A DNA stretch of 64,000 bases from Herbiconiux solani NBRC 106740 (GCF_001571005.1 NZ_BCST01000001.1:558001-622000); one strand, 5' to 3'; numbered from the stretch's first letter, positions 45,901 to 54,502 are shown. Translations and numbers: made by a program. The notes: generated by a model from the sequence alone, not told the origin.

Positions 45901-48900
45901 CGTCAGCCCGCCGTCGGCGTGGGCCGACTCGACGGCCGCGGCCAGTGCGTCGACCCGGTCGATGACCGCGCCCACCGCCTCGGACCGGTCGTCGACCACG
46001 AAGGTGTAGTCGCCCGAACCGACGGTCACGAGCACCTCGGTGCCGTCGGCGGAGGCCTCGACCGAGTGCACGCCGGCGACCTGGTCGAGCGCGAGCCCGC
46101 CCTCGGTCGCGGCCCACCGGGTGGTCGTGGGCAGGTGCACCACGGCGGTCGAGCCGACCGGAACGTGGGTGGCGAGGGTGAGCTGGGAGCCGTCGCGCTT
46201 CCAGTCGGAGCTGACCGGCCCGAACGGCGTCTGCGTCGTGGCCTTCGCCCAGGCGAGCTGGTCGGTCACGGCCGGGGCGATCGTGATGTCGCGGTAGCCG
46301 GTGGTCTCCGAGCTCCGGATGCCGGCGACGTCGTGGTAGAACCAGTCGTCGACGGTGCCGAGGAAGTAGTGTCCGCGGCTGCGGGCATCCAGCGACCAGT
46401 GCTCCCACATGCTGGTGGCGCCGTTCTCGATCATGTAGCCCCAGCTCGGGTACTCGGTCTGCACCGCGACCTTGTAGGCGAGGTCGGCGTGCCCGTACTT
46501 CGTGAGCATCGGCAGCAGGTACTTCGAGCCGAGCGAGCCGGTGTTGAGCTTGTTCCCCTTTGCGACGACGTCGGCGGCGAGGCTGTCGGCCACGCGCTGG
46601 GCGGTGGCGTCGTCGGGGGCGAGGCCGAAGGCGAGGGCCAGTGCGTTGTGCGTCTGGCGGTAGCCGTTGTCGCCGTTGCCGCGGTAGTAGCCGGCGGCGG
46701 TGTCGAGGAAGGCGTCGTTGAAGCCCTGCTTCACGACGGCGGCGTTCGCGTCGAACTTCGCCGCGTCGGCGGGCCTGCCGAGCAGGGTCGCCGTCTTCGA
46801 CATCGAGGTGAGCATCGTGTAGAGGTAGGCGGTGCCGCTCACGCGGGTGTCTTCGGGCGCATTGCCGCCGGCCGGGCTCGCCTCCGGGCTGACCCAGTCG
46901 CCGAGGCGGTTGTCGGGCACGACCCCGCCGGGCGAGCGGGCGAACTCGAGGTCGACGTACTTCGCCATGTCGTCGTAGTACTTCGCGAGCACCTGCTCGT
47001 CTCCGCCGTACTGGTAGAGCCACCACGGGATCAGGATGAACGCCGAGTGCCACGGGGTCGCGACTCCCCACTGGCCCCACTGGTCGGAGCTCGGGGCGAT
47101 CACGAGCGGGGCACCGGCGGCGTCGCGGGAGTCGTCGATGTCGCCGATCCACTTCTCGAACAGGTTCTGGGTGTCGAGGTTCATCAGGAACATCTCGGCG
47201 CCGACCGCGGCGTCACCGGTCCAGCCGTTCTTCTCGAACATCGGGGTGTCGGTGGGAATCGAGTGGATGTTGTTGAGCAGCGTGTCGACGACCGCCCGGT
47301 GGGTCTCGTTCATGATGCGGTCGGCGCTGTCGAACGATCCGGTCTCGGGGGCGTCGGTGTGCAGCACCTCGGCGGTGAAGGCGCTGAGCGGGGGCGCCTC
47401 GGTGCCGGGCCAGCCGGACACCTCGATGTACTGGAAGCCCTTGTACGAGAACTTCCCGCCCCAGGTCTCGGGGGCCCCGGTGCCGGCGAGCACGAAGCGG
47501 TCGGTCTGGAAGCCGTTGGCGAAACCGCCGTTGTTCGAGAAGTTCACCCGGCCGTCGGCCGTGAGCTTCTCGCCGTACTGCGCGCGGATCGTCGTGCCGG
47601 CCGGCCCCTGGGCCGTGAACTTCACGGTGCCCGCGAGGACGCGCGGGAACTTCACGCGCCACACCCCGTCGGCCACCTGCACGACCTCGGTCGCCGGAAG
47701 CTCCTCGGTGACCCGGATGGGCTGCTGCTGCTGGTTGATCAGCTCGCCCTTCGGCCCGGCGGCCTCGGCGGCGTTCCCCCAGGCGCGGTCGTCGAAGCCG
47801 ACCGTGTCGAAGCCGGGCTGCGCCTTCGACGCGTCGAAGGTCTCGCCGCCGTAGAGGTCGTCGAGGCGGGTGGGGCCGTCGTGCAGCCGCCAGCTGTCGT
47901 CGGTCACGACGTCATTCGTCGTGCCGTCGGTGTACTGGATGCGCAGCAGTGCGCGCCCGACCGGCTCGTCGTGGAACGGCGGGCTCTGCCAGTTCCAGAC
48001 GTTCGGGTTGGTCATGCCGTAGAAGCCGCGGCCGAGCTCGAGGCCGAGCGCGTTGTCGCCCGCGCGGAGCTGGTCGGTCAGGTCGGTCACCGTGTACTGG
48101 GCGTGGTCGTCGTAGTCGGTGAAGCCGGGCGAGAGGATCTCGTCGTTGATCGGCGCGCCGTTCAGGCTCACGTTCGCGTAGCCGCCGGCGGCGACGTAGA
48201 TCTTCGCGTCGGCGACGGTCTTCGCGGCGTCGACGGCGAACTCGGTGCGGAGGAGCGGGGCGGGTGCGACGGTGCCGGTGGGCGGGCGGACGCCGGTGCC
48301 CCAGGGTCCGGTGCCGTAGGTCGCCTGGACGGCGGCGGCGGGCCAGGCGGAGTCGTCGAACGCGCGGGACTCGAAGCCGGTGGGGATGGTCTTGACGGCC
48401 TTCCAGGCCGCATCCGTCGTGGTCGTGGTGGTGCTGCCGTCGGTATAGGTGACGCGGATCTTGGCGAGCAGGCCGGCGGGCGAGTTCGGCCCGTTGGTCG
48501 TGCGCACGGCGATCGTGTTCGCGCCGGTGGCCTGGAGGGAAGTGGTGAACGACTTGGAGCCCTGCCACTCGTTCTCGGCACCCGCGGTGCGACCGAGCTC
48601 GGTGCCGTTGACCCAGAGCGCGTACGAGTCGTCGGCGGTGATGATCACCTCGGCGGTCTTGGGGGTCTTGCCCGCCGGGGCGGGGAGGGTGGTGCGGAAG
48701 GCGCGATCCTCGGCGGGGGCGTAGGGGGCGCCGGGTTCGGGGGTCCAGATCCAGCTGGCTCCGGAGAAGTCGAGCTGGTCGGCGGCAGCGGCGCGGGCGT
48801 TGCCGATCCAGGCGCTGCCGGCCCAGTCGGCCTCGTCGAAGAGGCCGGTGCCGAAGGTCGAGGTGGCGGTCGCGGTGCCGGCGGAGGTGACGACGTCGAC

Positions 48901-49350
48901 CGTCCAGGTGTACTGGGTCGCGGGGGCGAGGGGGGTGCCGGCGTACTCGATCGCCGTGGAGGCGGTGGAGGTGACGACGCCGGTGTCCCAGAGGGGGGTG
49001 GGGGCTGCGTTCGCTGTTCCGGCGGCGGCTCCGGCCGTGGTGACGCGGATGCGGTACGAGGTCTGCGTGACGTCGCGCGCATTCGAGCTGGTCACCCAGG
49101 AGAAGCGGGGGGACGGGACGTCGATGCCTAGGGGCTCGGTGCGGTTCTCGACCTCGAGGGTGCCGAGGGTGATGCCGGTGGCGGGGGCGTCGGCGGCTTG
49201 GGTTGCTGTTTTCGCTTCCGCGCTTGCCGCCGCCACCGCTGCCGGCAGGGCCGACGCGGGCAGCGCGGCACCCGTGGCCACCAGGCCGAGACTGAGGATG
49301 CCGGCCAGGGCGGCACCGAGCGTGAAGCGGCCGAGAGTGGTTCTGGTCAT
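42967..49350 (-). CDS. Cell-wall-anchored alpha-L-rhamnosidase (GH78) with Ig/OmpL47-like repeats
   Basis: The 2127-aa surface protein has a signal peptide in the first 45 residues. The GH78 N-terminal beta domains and (alpha/alpha)6 catalytic barrel run to about residue 1090, with acidic residues in EKNGWTGDAAVGAE and in ENGATSMWEHWSLDARSRGH. A NEW-type beta domain and a galactose-binding-like domain (PQTKKYKVYVDGVEVATRLF) follow, then repeated OmpL47/Ig-like modules with YSATDAAGNV or RATDAAGNV motifs at about 1560-1980 and a Gly/Ser linker. The end VLASTGFPVWGW plus a hydrophobic helix and RRRSA is a LAXTG-type signal for class E sortase. It removes terminal rhamnose from glycans. A (GA)n repeat interrupts one Ig-like module. 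Confidence 0.93.
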   Translation of the reverse strand: MTRTTLGRFTLGAALAGILSLGLVATGAALPASALPAAVAAASAEAKTATQAADAPATGITLGTLEVENRTEPLGIDVPSPRFSWVTSSNARDVTQTSYRIRVTTAGAAAGTANAAPTPLWDTGVVTSTASTAIEYAGTPLAPATQYTWTVDVVTSAGTATATSTFGTGLFDEADWAGSAWIGNARAAAADQLDFSGASWIWTPEPGAPYAPAEDRAFRTTLPAPAGKTPKTAEVIITADDSYALWVNGTELGRTAGAENEWQGSKSFTTSLQATGANTIAVRTTNGPNSPAGLLAKIRVTYTDGSTTTTTTDAAWKAVKTIPTGFESRAFDDSAWPAAAVQATYGTGPWGTGVRPPTGTVAPAPLLRTEFAVDAAKTVADAKIYVAAGGYANVSLNGAPINDEILSPGFTDYDDHAQYTVTDLTDQLRAGDNALGLELGRGFYGMTNPNVWNWQSPPFHDEPVGRALLRIQYTDGTTNDVVTDDSWRLHDGPTRLDDLYGGETFDASKAQPGFDTVGFDDRAWGNAAEAAGPKGELINQQQQPIRVTEELPATEVVQVADGVWRVKFPRVLAGTVKFTAQGPAGTTIRAQYGEKLTADGRVNFSNNGGFANGFQTDRFVLAGTGAPETWGGKFSYKGFQYIEVSGWPGTEAPPLSAFTAEVLHTDAPETGSFDSADRIMNETHRAVVDTLLNNIHSIPTDTPMFEKNGWTGDAAVGAEMFLMNLDTQNLFEKWIGDIDDSRDAAGAPLVIAPSSDQWGQWGVATPWHSAFILIPWWLYQYGGDEQVLAKYYDDMAKYVDLEFARSPGGVVPDNRLGDWVSPEASPAGGNAPEDTRVSGTAYLYTMLTSMSKTATLLGRPADAAKFDANAAVVKQGFNDAFLDTAAGYYRGNGDNGYRQTHNALALAFGLAPDDATAQRVADSLAADVVAKGNKLNTGSLGSKYLLPMLTKYGHADLAYKVAVQTEYPSWGYMIENGATSMWEHWSLDARSRGHYFLGTVDDWFYHDVAGIRSSETTGYRDITIAPAVTDQLAWAKATTQTPFGPVSSDWKRDGSQLTLATHVPVGSTAVVHLPTTTRWAATEGGLALDQVAGVHSVEASADGTEVLVTVGSGDYTFVVDDRSEAVGAVIDRVDALAAAVESAHADGGLTDAEHSSGTALVETLRARVVSALGTAQGGDPVAAAQGLVAAYPALAEVEKWAAALADGPARTSLTQSAADVRTAADATVSTLLGVSASVAGSRPGFKPGEAGALVATVTNTGTSELGAVTAQLVTGAGGLDGSWGSVDSRTKVADGLAAGAEASAELAFTVPADRLPGAVPAPVRVTYLVQGTAIGIPVDASIAVDSPVQFSSVTVEPSSITPGSTATVVAVVANQGAQPAAGRLSVAVPEGWTTPFDTATTVVPAGGSVTLRVPVTAPFGLEQASVSAPLTASFADQGTVYATAAVTLGVALTPLAEAGALDHIDLGDDTSERAHLLAASSSSGTSSEAGLTRRYAGHLTDFSSFEFDLAVTPGQPFVLRSIETYDKPQTKKYKVYVDGVEVATRLFSHTGGVGTETYEILVDAARASGDSVRVKFENLDDHAFYDPSIADVWSLPVAADTTAPVVVASTDPATPDRSSGWFRTAPVTVSLAAQDDRAGAPAVSFGVDQDALAPYTAPFAVSGEGSHTVTYSATDAAGNVSPTQSLPVRIDTVAPATTATRGGSFGSGDDADVSTGPATITLDATDATSGVAGDGTSYRVDGGAWMVGTSVTISAAGPFKVEYRSVDVAGNVEAAGSLSGVVVIPDVTAPTVSATVSNEGLGGWHVAGAALTVVATDDSAGAGAGAGAGAGAGAGAGAGLVVEYRLGEAAWATYSAPVALPEGVTQVQVRATDAAGNVSAVQTLEAKVDATAPTVWGWLTSAGRVAAVGTDPAGSAAGGAAPTGSGIARLQYSLDGSTWVDGLSALIAASATPERVAVRAVDVAGNVGAPLELSRSDAPSTFEVVPGAGLLIEASGFRAGQSVRIELHSDPVVLGTVLADGRGVISAAVMVPADFPGGAHDLVLVADDGSGTGGSGDGSGGSGSGGSGTGGTGSGGAGTGGTGSGDLTVPATVLASTGFPVWGWALGGGLLAALGALLLLGYRRRSA
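43841..43894 (-). repeat. 6-bp tandem repeat, nine perfect units, in the rhamnosidase gene
   Basis: CCAGCA is repeated nine times without error (plus strand), encoding a Gly-Ala run of about 20 residues in an Ig-like module. Because the unit is two codons, slippage would change length but not frame. Confidence 0.95.
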
Positions 49351-49670
49351 GAGTGCGCTGTCTCCTGCGGCTCGACGTTGAGGGAGGGGCGGCGCGTGCT
49401 GAATCGTTTCATCGCGCCGGGTTTCGGCGAACGTAGCACGGCTCGCGGAGGCTTCTCAAGGGCGTCTTATCGCGCCACCAGGCCGATTGAACAGCGGTTT
49501 TGCGGGCCCCTTCGCCCCTCGGTGGGCGTCTTTCGGCGGGGTGCCGCCGGTGCCGCTCGCTCGGCTGTCTGACAACGTGAGTCATATTGAACACGGGGAT
49601 TCCTCCACAATCGCTCTGTTCAACGCGCTCCTCCACAGCGACGGGCCGTCGTGACCGCACCGGGTGCTGC
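49351..49670. other. 320-bp divergent intergenic region
   Basis: No gene is visible here. On the minus strand AGGAGA lies nine bases before the rhamnosidase ATG and is its ribosome site. TTGAACA occurs near 49487 and 49587 and its reverse complement TGTTCAA near 49614, so the region may hold a spaced inverted operator. A TTG at 49587 is an alternative start for the downstream DUF559-like gene. No other structure stands out. Confidence 0.5.
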
Positions 49671-50573
49671 GTGCCGCAGGCTGTCGGCGTGCTCCTTCCG
49701 ATCCTGCAGTCGCTCGGCGGCGTCGCCTCGACGCGGCAACTCGCCGACCACGGCATCGGCGACGCCGAGGTGCGCGCTGCGGTGCGCCGGGGCGACGTGC
49801 TCCGGATCCGCCAGGGCTGGCTCGCGCTTCCCACCGCCGACCGCGAGGTCGTCGCGGCGGTACGCGTCGGAGGCGCCCTCACCTGCACGTCCCTCCTCAC
49901 CCGCCTCGGCGTCTGGTGCGCCCCCGACCCCCGCCTCCATGTCCGCGTCCCGCAAAGCACCGGACACGTCGGGTCGCCCACTGAACGCGGTCGGCCCTTA
50001 CGCCCCCATGACCCCGTGACGATTCACCGCCCGGCCTGGGGTGGATCGATCACCTCGCCCGTCGACGGCGTGGTGGCGTCGCTGCGTAATGCCATGCTCT
50101 GCCAGGAGCGACTCGACGCGATCGTCTCGCTCGATTCGGCCTTGAACAAGAAGCTGATCACGATGTCGATGCTGTCCGACCTGGTGGCTCCGCTTCCCGC
50201 GAAGTGCCAGGCTCTCGCGAAGCTGGTCGACCCTGGTGCGCAATCCGGGCTCGAGACCAAGGCGCGCGTCCGCCTGCATGGACGGCGCATCAGGGTGCGC
50301 AGCCAGGTGGAGATCGCCGGCGTGGGGCGCATCGACCTGCTGGTGGGCGACCGCCTCGTGCTCGAGCTTGACGGCTACCAATGGCACTCGTCGCGCACTG
50401 CCTTCGAGGATGACCGCCGTCGAGACCTCGCACTGAAGGAGCTCGGTTACATCGTGATCCGGCTGAGCTACGCCCAGGTCATGTACGACTGGCCGGCCTG
50501 CGAGACCGTCATCCTCGAGATCGTGCGCCGCCGCGAGCACATGTGGCGGCGGGGTGTTCGAATGGGCTGCTGA
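49671..50573 (+). CDS. AbiEi-like winged-helix plus DUF559 endonuclease-fold protein
   Basis: The 300-aa protein starts VPQAVGVLLPILQSLGGVAS and has a winged-helix resembling the AbiEi antitoxin N-terminus (STRQLADHGIGDAEVRAAVR, GDVLRIRQGWLAL). Its C-terminus has the DUF559/Vsr-like PD-(D/E)XK pattern: an early Glu in SGLETKARV, IDLLVGDRLVLELDGYQWHS with Asp and Glu-x-Asp, then DRRRDLALKELGYIVIRLSY. No toxin gene is adjacent, so a toxin-antitoxin role is doubtful; such solitary genes are common in Microbacteriaceae. The start is uncertain (TTG 49587, GTG 49671 or GTG 49689). Its last codons and stop lie inside the left arm of palindromic element B. Confidence 0.75.
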   Translation: MPQAVGVLLPILQSLGGVASTRQLADHGIGDAEVRAAVRRGDVLRIRQGWLALPTADREVVAAVRVGGALTCTSLLTRLGVWCAPDPRLHVRVPQSTGHVGSPTERGRPLRPHDPVTIHRPAWGGSITSPVDGVVASLRNAMLCQERLDAIVSLDSALNKKLITMSMLSDLVAPLPAKCQALAKLVDPGAQSGLETKARVRLHGRRIRVRSQVEIAGVGRIDLLVGDRLVLELDGYQWHSSRTAFEDDRRRDLALKELGYIVIRLSYAQVMYDWPACETVILEIVRRREHMWRRGVRMGC

Positions 50574-50625
50574 GAGCAGCTATACGTGCATATTGCACGC
50601 ATAGGCAGCCTCAGCAGCCCATTCG
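50559..50625. repeat. Composite palindromic element, copy B
   Basis: CGAATGGGCTGCTGAG (50559-50574) and its exact reverse complement (50610-50625) form 16-bp arms. The inner core at 50580-50604, CTAT-A-CGTGCA, TAT, TGCACG-C-ATAG, has the same layout and the same A/C mismatch as copy A. Arms of both copies begin CGAAyGGGCTG, and the C/T difference is compensated on the other arm. The element lies between the convergent DUF559-like gene and ispG and overlaps the stop codon of the former. Confidence 0.9.
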
Positions 50626-50639
50626 GAACGCGAAGACGG

Positions 50640-51788
50640 TCAGGCGGTGACGACCTCGGGCGAACCGACGGCCCCGGGGGGCATTTCGGCCGCGAGGCGG
50701 TTCGCCTCCTCGATCAGCGTCGCCACGATCTCCGACTCGGGCACGGTCTTGATGACCTCGCCACGCACGAAGATCTGGCCCTTGCCGTTGCCCGACGCGA
50801 CGCCGAGGTCGGCCTCGCGGGCCTCGCCCGGTCCGTTGACGACGCAGCCCATGACCGCGACGCGCAGCGGCACGGTCATGCCCTCGAGCCCGTCGGTCAC
50901 GTCGTTGGCGAGCGAGTAGACGTCGACCTGGGCGCGCCCGCACGAGGGGCAGGACACGATCTCGAGCTTGCGCTCACGGAGGTTCAGCGACTGCAGGATC
51001 TGCAGCCCGACCTTGACCTCCTCGGCCGGCGGCGCCGACAGCGAGACGCGGATCGTGTCGCCGATGCCCTCCGACAGCAGGATGCCGAAGGCGGTCGCGC
51101 TCTTGATGGTTCCCTGGAACGACGGCCCGGCCTCGGTCACGCCGAGGTGCAGCGGCCAGTCGCCGCGTTCGGCGAGCAGGCGGTAAGCCTTGACCATCAC
51201 GATCGGGTCGTTGTGCTTGACCGAGATCTTGAAGTCGTGGAAGTCGTGTTCCTCGAACAGCGACGCCTCCCAGACCGCGCTCTCCACGAGCGCCTCCGGG
51301 GTGGCCTTGCCGTACTTCTCGAGCAGCCGCGGGTCGAGCGACCCGGCGTTCACACCGATGCGGATCGAGACCTCGGCCGCCTTGGCCGCCGCAGCGATCT
51401 CGCCCACCTTGTCGTCGAACTTGCGGATGTTGCCCGGGTTCACGCGCACAGCGGCGCACCCGGCGTCGATCGCCGCGAACACGTAGTTCGGCTGGAAGTG
51501 GATGTCGGCGATCACCGGGATCTGGCTCTTCTTCGCGATGATCGGCAGCGCCTCGGCGTCGTCCCGCGAGGGCACGGCGACGCGCACGATGTCGCAGCCC
51601 GAAGCGGTGAGCTCGGCGATCTGCTGGAGCGTGGCGTTGATGTTCGGCGTGGGGGTCGTCGTCATGGACTGCACGCTGACCGGCGCATCTCCGCCGACGA
51701 GCACCTTGCCCACCTTGATCTGCCGTGACTTGCGGCGGGGGGCGAGGGTTTCGGGAACCTTGGGCATCCCTAGATTGATTGCAGGCAC
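50640..51788 (-). CDS. ispG: 4-hydroxy-3-methylbut-2-en-1-yl diphosphate synthase IspG (GcpE)
   Basis: The 382-aa protein has the TIM-barrel domain ([48 protein letters not shown]) and the C-terminal [4Fe-4S] domain with Cys ligands in [11 protein letters not shown] and [16 protein letters not shown]. It performs the penultimate step of the non-mevalonate isoprenoid pathway. The start is GTG. It lies after the site-2 protease and dxr on the same strand, so two steps of the pathway are encoded close together. Confidence 0.97.
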   Translation of the reverse strand: MPAINLGMPKVPETLAPRRKSRQIKVGKVLVGGDAPVSVQSMTTTPTPNINATLQQIAELTASGCDIVRVAVPSRDDAEALPIIAKKSQIPVIADIHFQPNYVFAAIDAGCAAVRVNPGNIRKFDDKVGEIAAAAKAAEVSIRIGVNAGSLDPRLLEKYGKATPEALVESAVWEASLFEEHDFHDFKISVKHNDPIVMVKAYRLLAERGDWPLHLGVTEAGPSFQGTIKSATAFGILLSEGIGDTIRVSLSAPPAEEVKVGLQILQSLNLRERKLEIVSCPSCGRAQVDVYSLANDVTDGLEGMTVPLRVAVMGCVVNGPGEAREADLGVASGNGKGQIFVRGEVIKTVPESEIVATLIEEANRLAAEMPPGAVGSPEVVTA

Positions 51789-51891
51789 GATTTCAGTCTA
51801 AGTCCGCAATCTGAACAGCAGGTCAGCACCGGCTGAACCCGGCGAGCCGCCGACCCACCGACCATGCGAACCGGCGATCCCGCCCCACCGA

Positions 51892-53220
51892 TCACCCGAA
51901 GACGTTGACCGGCTTCACGATGTCGGCGTACACGAGCAGCGCCGTCATGCCGCCGAACAGGATGACGACCGCGAAGGTCAGCGGCATCAGCTTGGCGGCG
52001 TCGACCGGCCCCGGATCCTTGCGCTTGAACAGCTTCGCGAACCCGCGCCGGATCGCCTCCCACAGCGCCGACACCACGTGCCCGCCGTCCAGCGGCGTGA
52101 GCGGCACGAGGTTGATCACGAACAGCGCCACGTTGAGCGACCCGAGCAGCCCCAGCAGCGAGGCCGCCTTCGCCGCGATCGGGATGCTGTCGATCGACGC
52201 GATCTCGCCCGCCACCCGGCCGACGCCGACGACGCTGATCGGGCCGTTGATGTCGCGCTCCCCCGGTCCGAACGCGGCCTGTGCCACGTCGTAGAGCCGC
52301 TGCGGGAGGTTCGCAACGAGCCCCACGGTCGACCCGATGTTCTCCCCCACCATCGGCAGCACCGAGGTGATGGGCTGCGGCACGAGCTCGGAGGCAGCGC
52401 CGATCCCGACGAATCCGACGTCCTGCGTCTGCTTCGTGCCATCGGCGTTCTCGACCACCTTGCCGGCGTCGTCGAGCACGTACCGCTCTGTCAGCAGCGG
52501 CGTGAGCGAGAGCGTCACGTCCTGGCCGCCGCGCTCGACCACGAGCGGCAGGGTCTGCCCGGCCGAGTCGCGGATGATGTCGGTCGACTGGTCCCAGCTG
52601 GTGATCGGGGTGCCGCCGAGGCTCACGAGCCTGTCGCCGGGCTGGATGCCGGCCGCCGCGCCGGGCGACGCCGCATCCCCCGCCGCGCACTCGGTCTGTT
52701 CGCTGCCGGCCGGGAGCACGCAGGCCGAGACGCTGCCGACGGTGGTCGAGGCCTGGGCGGTGCCGAAGCCGACGAGCACGATGGCGAAGAAGACGACGGC
52801 GAGCACGAGGTTCATGAACGGGCCGCCGAGCATGACGATGATCCGCTGCCAGACGGGCTTCCGGTAGAACGCGCGATCCTCGTCCTGGCCGATCGAGAGC
52901 TGGCTGGCCTGGCGTGCATCCTGAACCATCGACTGGAAGAAGCCGGTGCTGTTCGCGACCGGCTTCTCGCCGGCGTGACGCGGGGGGAACATCCCGACCA
53001 TCGAGATGTAGCCGCCGAGCGGCACGGCCTTGACGCCGTACTCGGTCTCGCCCTTGCGACGCGAGAAGACGGTCGGGCCGAAGCCGATCATGTACTGCGT
53101 GACCTTGATGCCGAAGAGCTTGGCGGGCACCAGGTGCCCGACCTCGTGGAGACCGATCGAAACGGCGACGCCGATGGCGATGATGAGCACGCCGAGGATG
53201 AACTGCAGGACCGTTTCCAC
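51892..53220 (-). CDS. Site-2 (RseP/Rip1-like) membrane metalloprotease
   Basis: The 442-aa M50 protease has zinc ligands in IGLHEVGHLVPAKLFGIKV near residue 25 and the third ligand region NLVPLTPLDGGHVVSALWEA near residue 360, with a PDZ domain in between (GIQPGDRLVSLGGTPITSWD). It cleaves membrane anti-sigma factors and other targets inside the bilayer, as mycobacterial Rip1 does. Position between dxr and ispG is conserved in actinobacteria. The PDZ-flanking segments are longer than in E. coli RseP. Confidence 0.94.
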   Translation of the reverse strand: METVLQFILGVLIIAIGVAVSIGLHEVGHLVPAKLFGIKVTQYMIGFGPTVFSRRKGETEYGVKAVPLGGYISMVGMFPPRHAGEKPVANSTGFFQSMVQDARQASQLSIGQDEDRAFYRKPVWQRIIVMLGGPFMNLVLAVVFFAIVLVGFGTAQASTTVGSVSACVLPAGSEQTECAAGDAASPGAAAGIQPGDRLVSLGGTPITSWDQSTDIIRDSAGQTLPLVVERGGQDVTLSLTPLLTERYVLDDAGKVVENADGTKQTQDVGFVGIGAASELVPQPITSVLPMVGENIGSTVGLVANLPQRLYDVAQAAFGPGERDINGPISVVGVGRVAGEIASIDSIPIAAKAASLLGLLGSLNVALFVINLVPLTPLDGGHVVSALWEAIRRGFAKLFKRKDPGPVDAAKLMPLTFAVVILFGGMTALLVYADIVKPVNVFG

Positions 53221-53249
53221 ACGAGGACACTACCCTGGCCCGCGACGAG

Positions 53250-53265
53250 GCCGCTGATCAGCGGC
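53250..53265. repeat. 16-bp perfect palindrome between rip and dxr
   Basis: GCCGCTGATCAGCGGC is a perfect palindrome in the 122-bp gap upstream of the protease gene. It could form a hairpin only with a very tight loop, so a protein-binding site is as likely. Confidence 0.6.
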
Positions 53266-53317
53266 TGTACGCCCGATGTGCGGCAGGTGTGGATGCGGCA
53301 GCAGCCGCGTCCCGGCC

Positions 53318-53360
53318 CGAGATCACCCGAGATCAGCCGAGATCAGCCCGCGATCAGCCG
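53318..53360. repeat. 10-bp tandem repeat across the dxr stop codon
   Basis: GATCACCCGA, GATCAGCCGA and GATCAGCCCG lie head to tail, followed by CGATCAGCCG. The dxr stop codon (53343-53345) lies within the third unit, so the last Dxr residues derive from the repeat. Confidence 0.8.
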
Positions 53361-54425
53361 GTCGGCCGTCGCGCGCGCCCAGAGCTCGGACTCGGCGAGC
53401 GACTCGACCGTGACTTCCTCAGACGGCATCTCGTGCAGGTCGACGACCCGGGCGACCGTGTCGACGATGTCGAGGAAGCCGATCCGCCCGGCGTGGAACG
53501 CCGCGACCGCCTGTTCGTTGGCCGCGTTGAAGACGGCCGGGTAGCTGCCGCCCGCGCGTCCGACGCGCTTGGCCAGGGCGACGGCCGGGAAGGCCTCCTC
53601 GTCCAGCGGCGCGAAGGTCCACGACTGCGCGGTCGTCCAGTCCAGAGGCATGCCGACGCCGGGCACGCGTGCCGGCCAGTGCAGCCCGAGCGCGATCGGC
53701 AGCCGCATGTCCGGCGGGGAGGCCTGGGCGATGGTCGATCCGTCGACGAACTCGACCATCGAGTGCACGATCGACTGCGGATGCACGGTGACGGCGATGT
53801 CCGAATAGGGCACGTCGAAGAGCAGGTGCGCCTCGATCACCTCGAGTCCCTTGTTGATCAGGGTGGCCGAGTTCGTGGTGACGACCAGGCCCATGTCCCA
53901 GGTCGGATGCGCGAGCGCCTCGCGCGGGGTGACGGTCGCCATCTCGGCGCGGCTGCGGCCGCGGAACGGCCCGCCCGACGCGGTGAGCACGAGACGGGCG
54001 ACCTCCTCGGCGGTACCCGAGCGGAGGGCCTGGGCGATCGCGGAGTGCTCGGAGTCGACCGGCACGATCTGGCCGGGGGCCGCGGCACGCTTCACCAGGT
54101 CGCCGCCGACGATCAGGCTCTCCTTGTTGGCGAGCGCAAGCGTCCGCCCCGCCTCGAGGGCGGCGAGGGTGGGGCCGAGACCGACCGAGCCGGTGATGCC
54201 GTTGAGCACGACGTCGGCCTCGACGTCGTGGATCAGCTGCTCGGCCTCGCGTGCCCCGAGGCCGGTGTCGGCGACGCCGAACTCGGCGGCCTGGGCGTCG
54301 AGGGTCTCGCGGTTCGTGCCCGCAACGAGACCGACCACCTCGAACAGTTCGGGATTGGCCCGGATCACGTCGAGCGCCTGGACGCCGATCGAGCCGGTGG
54401 AACCGAGGATGATGACACGTCTCAC
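53343..54425 (-). CDS. dxr: 1-deoxy-D-xylulose 5-phosphate reductoisomerase Dxr
   Basis: The 360-aa protein has the NADPH motif [20 protein letters not shown] at its start, the metal and substrate region [12 protein letters not shown], the flexible-loop segment [20 protein letters not shown] and [17 protein letters not shown]. It commits carbon to the non-mevalonate pathway. The GTG at 54425 puts the motif at the usual place; an in-frame ATG at 54461 would add 12 unlikely residues. The C-terminus runs into a tandem repeat. Confidence 0.96.
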   Translation of the reverse strand: MRRVIILGSTGSIGVQALDVIRANPELFEVVGLVAGTNRETLDAQAAEFGVADTGLGAREAEQLIHDVEADVVLNGITGSVGLGPTLAALEAGRTLALANKESLIVGGDLVKRAAAPGQIVPVDSEHSAIAQALRSGTAEEVARLVLTASGGPFRGRSRAEMATVTPREALAHPTWDMGLVVTTNSATLINKGLEVIEAHLLFDVPYSDIAVTVHPQSIVHSMVEFVDGSTIAQASPPDMRLPIALGLHWPARVPGVGMPLDWTTAQSWTFAPLDEEAFPAVALAKRVGRAGGSYPAVFNAANEQAVAAFHAGRIGFLDIVDTVARVVDLHEMPSEEVTVESLAESELWARATADRLIAG

Positions 54426-54465
54426 CGTGCAATCATCCCAGACGGTCCCGTCACGCCTCACATGC

Positions 54466-54502
54466 GGAACGGGCGGTGCGGACGACCCGCACCGCCCGTT
54501 CC
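54466..54502 (-). terminator. Strong hairpin after the FKBP gene
   Basis: GGAACGGGCGGTGCG and CGCACCGCCCGTTCC form a perfect 15-bp stem around GACGACC, 25 bases downstream of the FKBP stop and upstream of dxr. No T-run follows. It separates the FKBP unit from the dxr-rip-ispG unit. Confidence 0.8.

Noticed and set aside
43231-49131. A 1966-codon open frame on the plus strand, antisense to the rhamnosidase gene
   Set aside because: Its protein is Arg/Gly/Ala-rich with no domain; it arises from high GC at third positions on the opposite strand, where the minus-strand product is clearly GH78.
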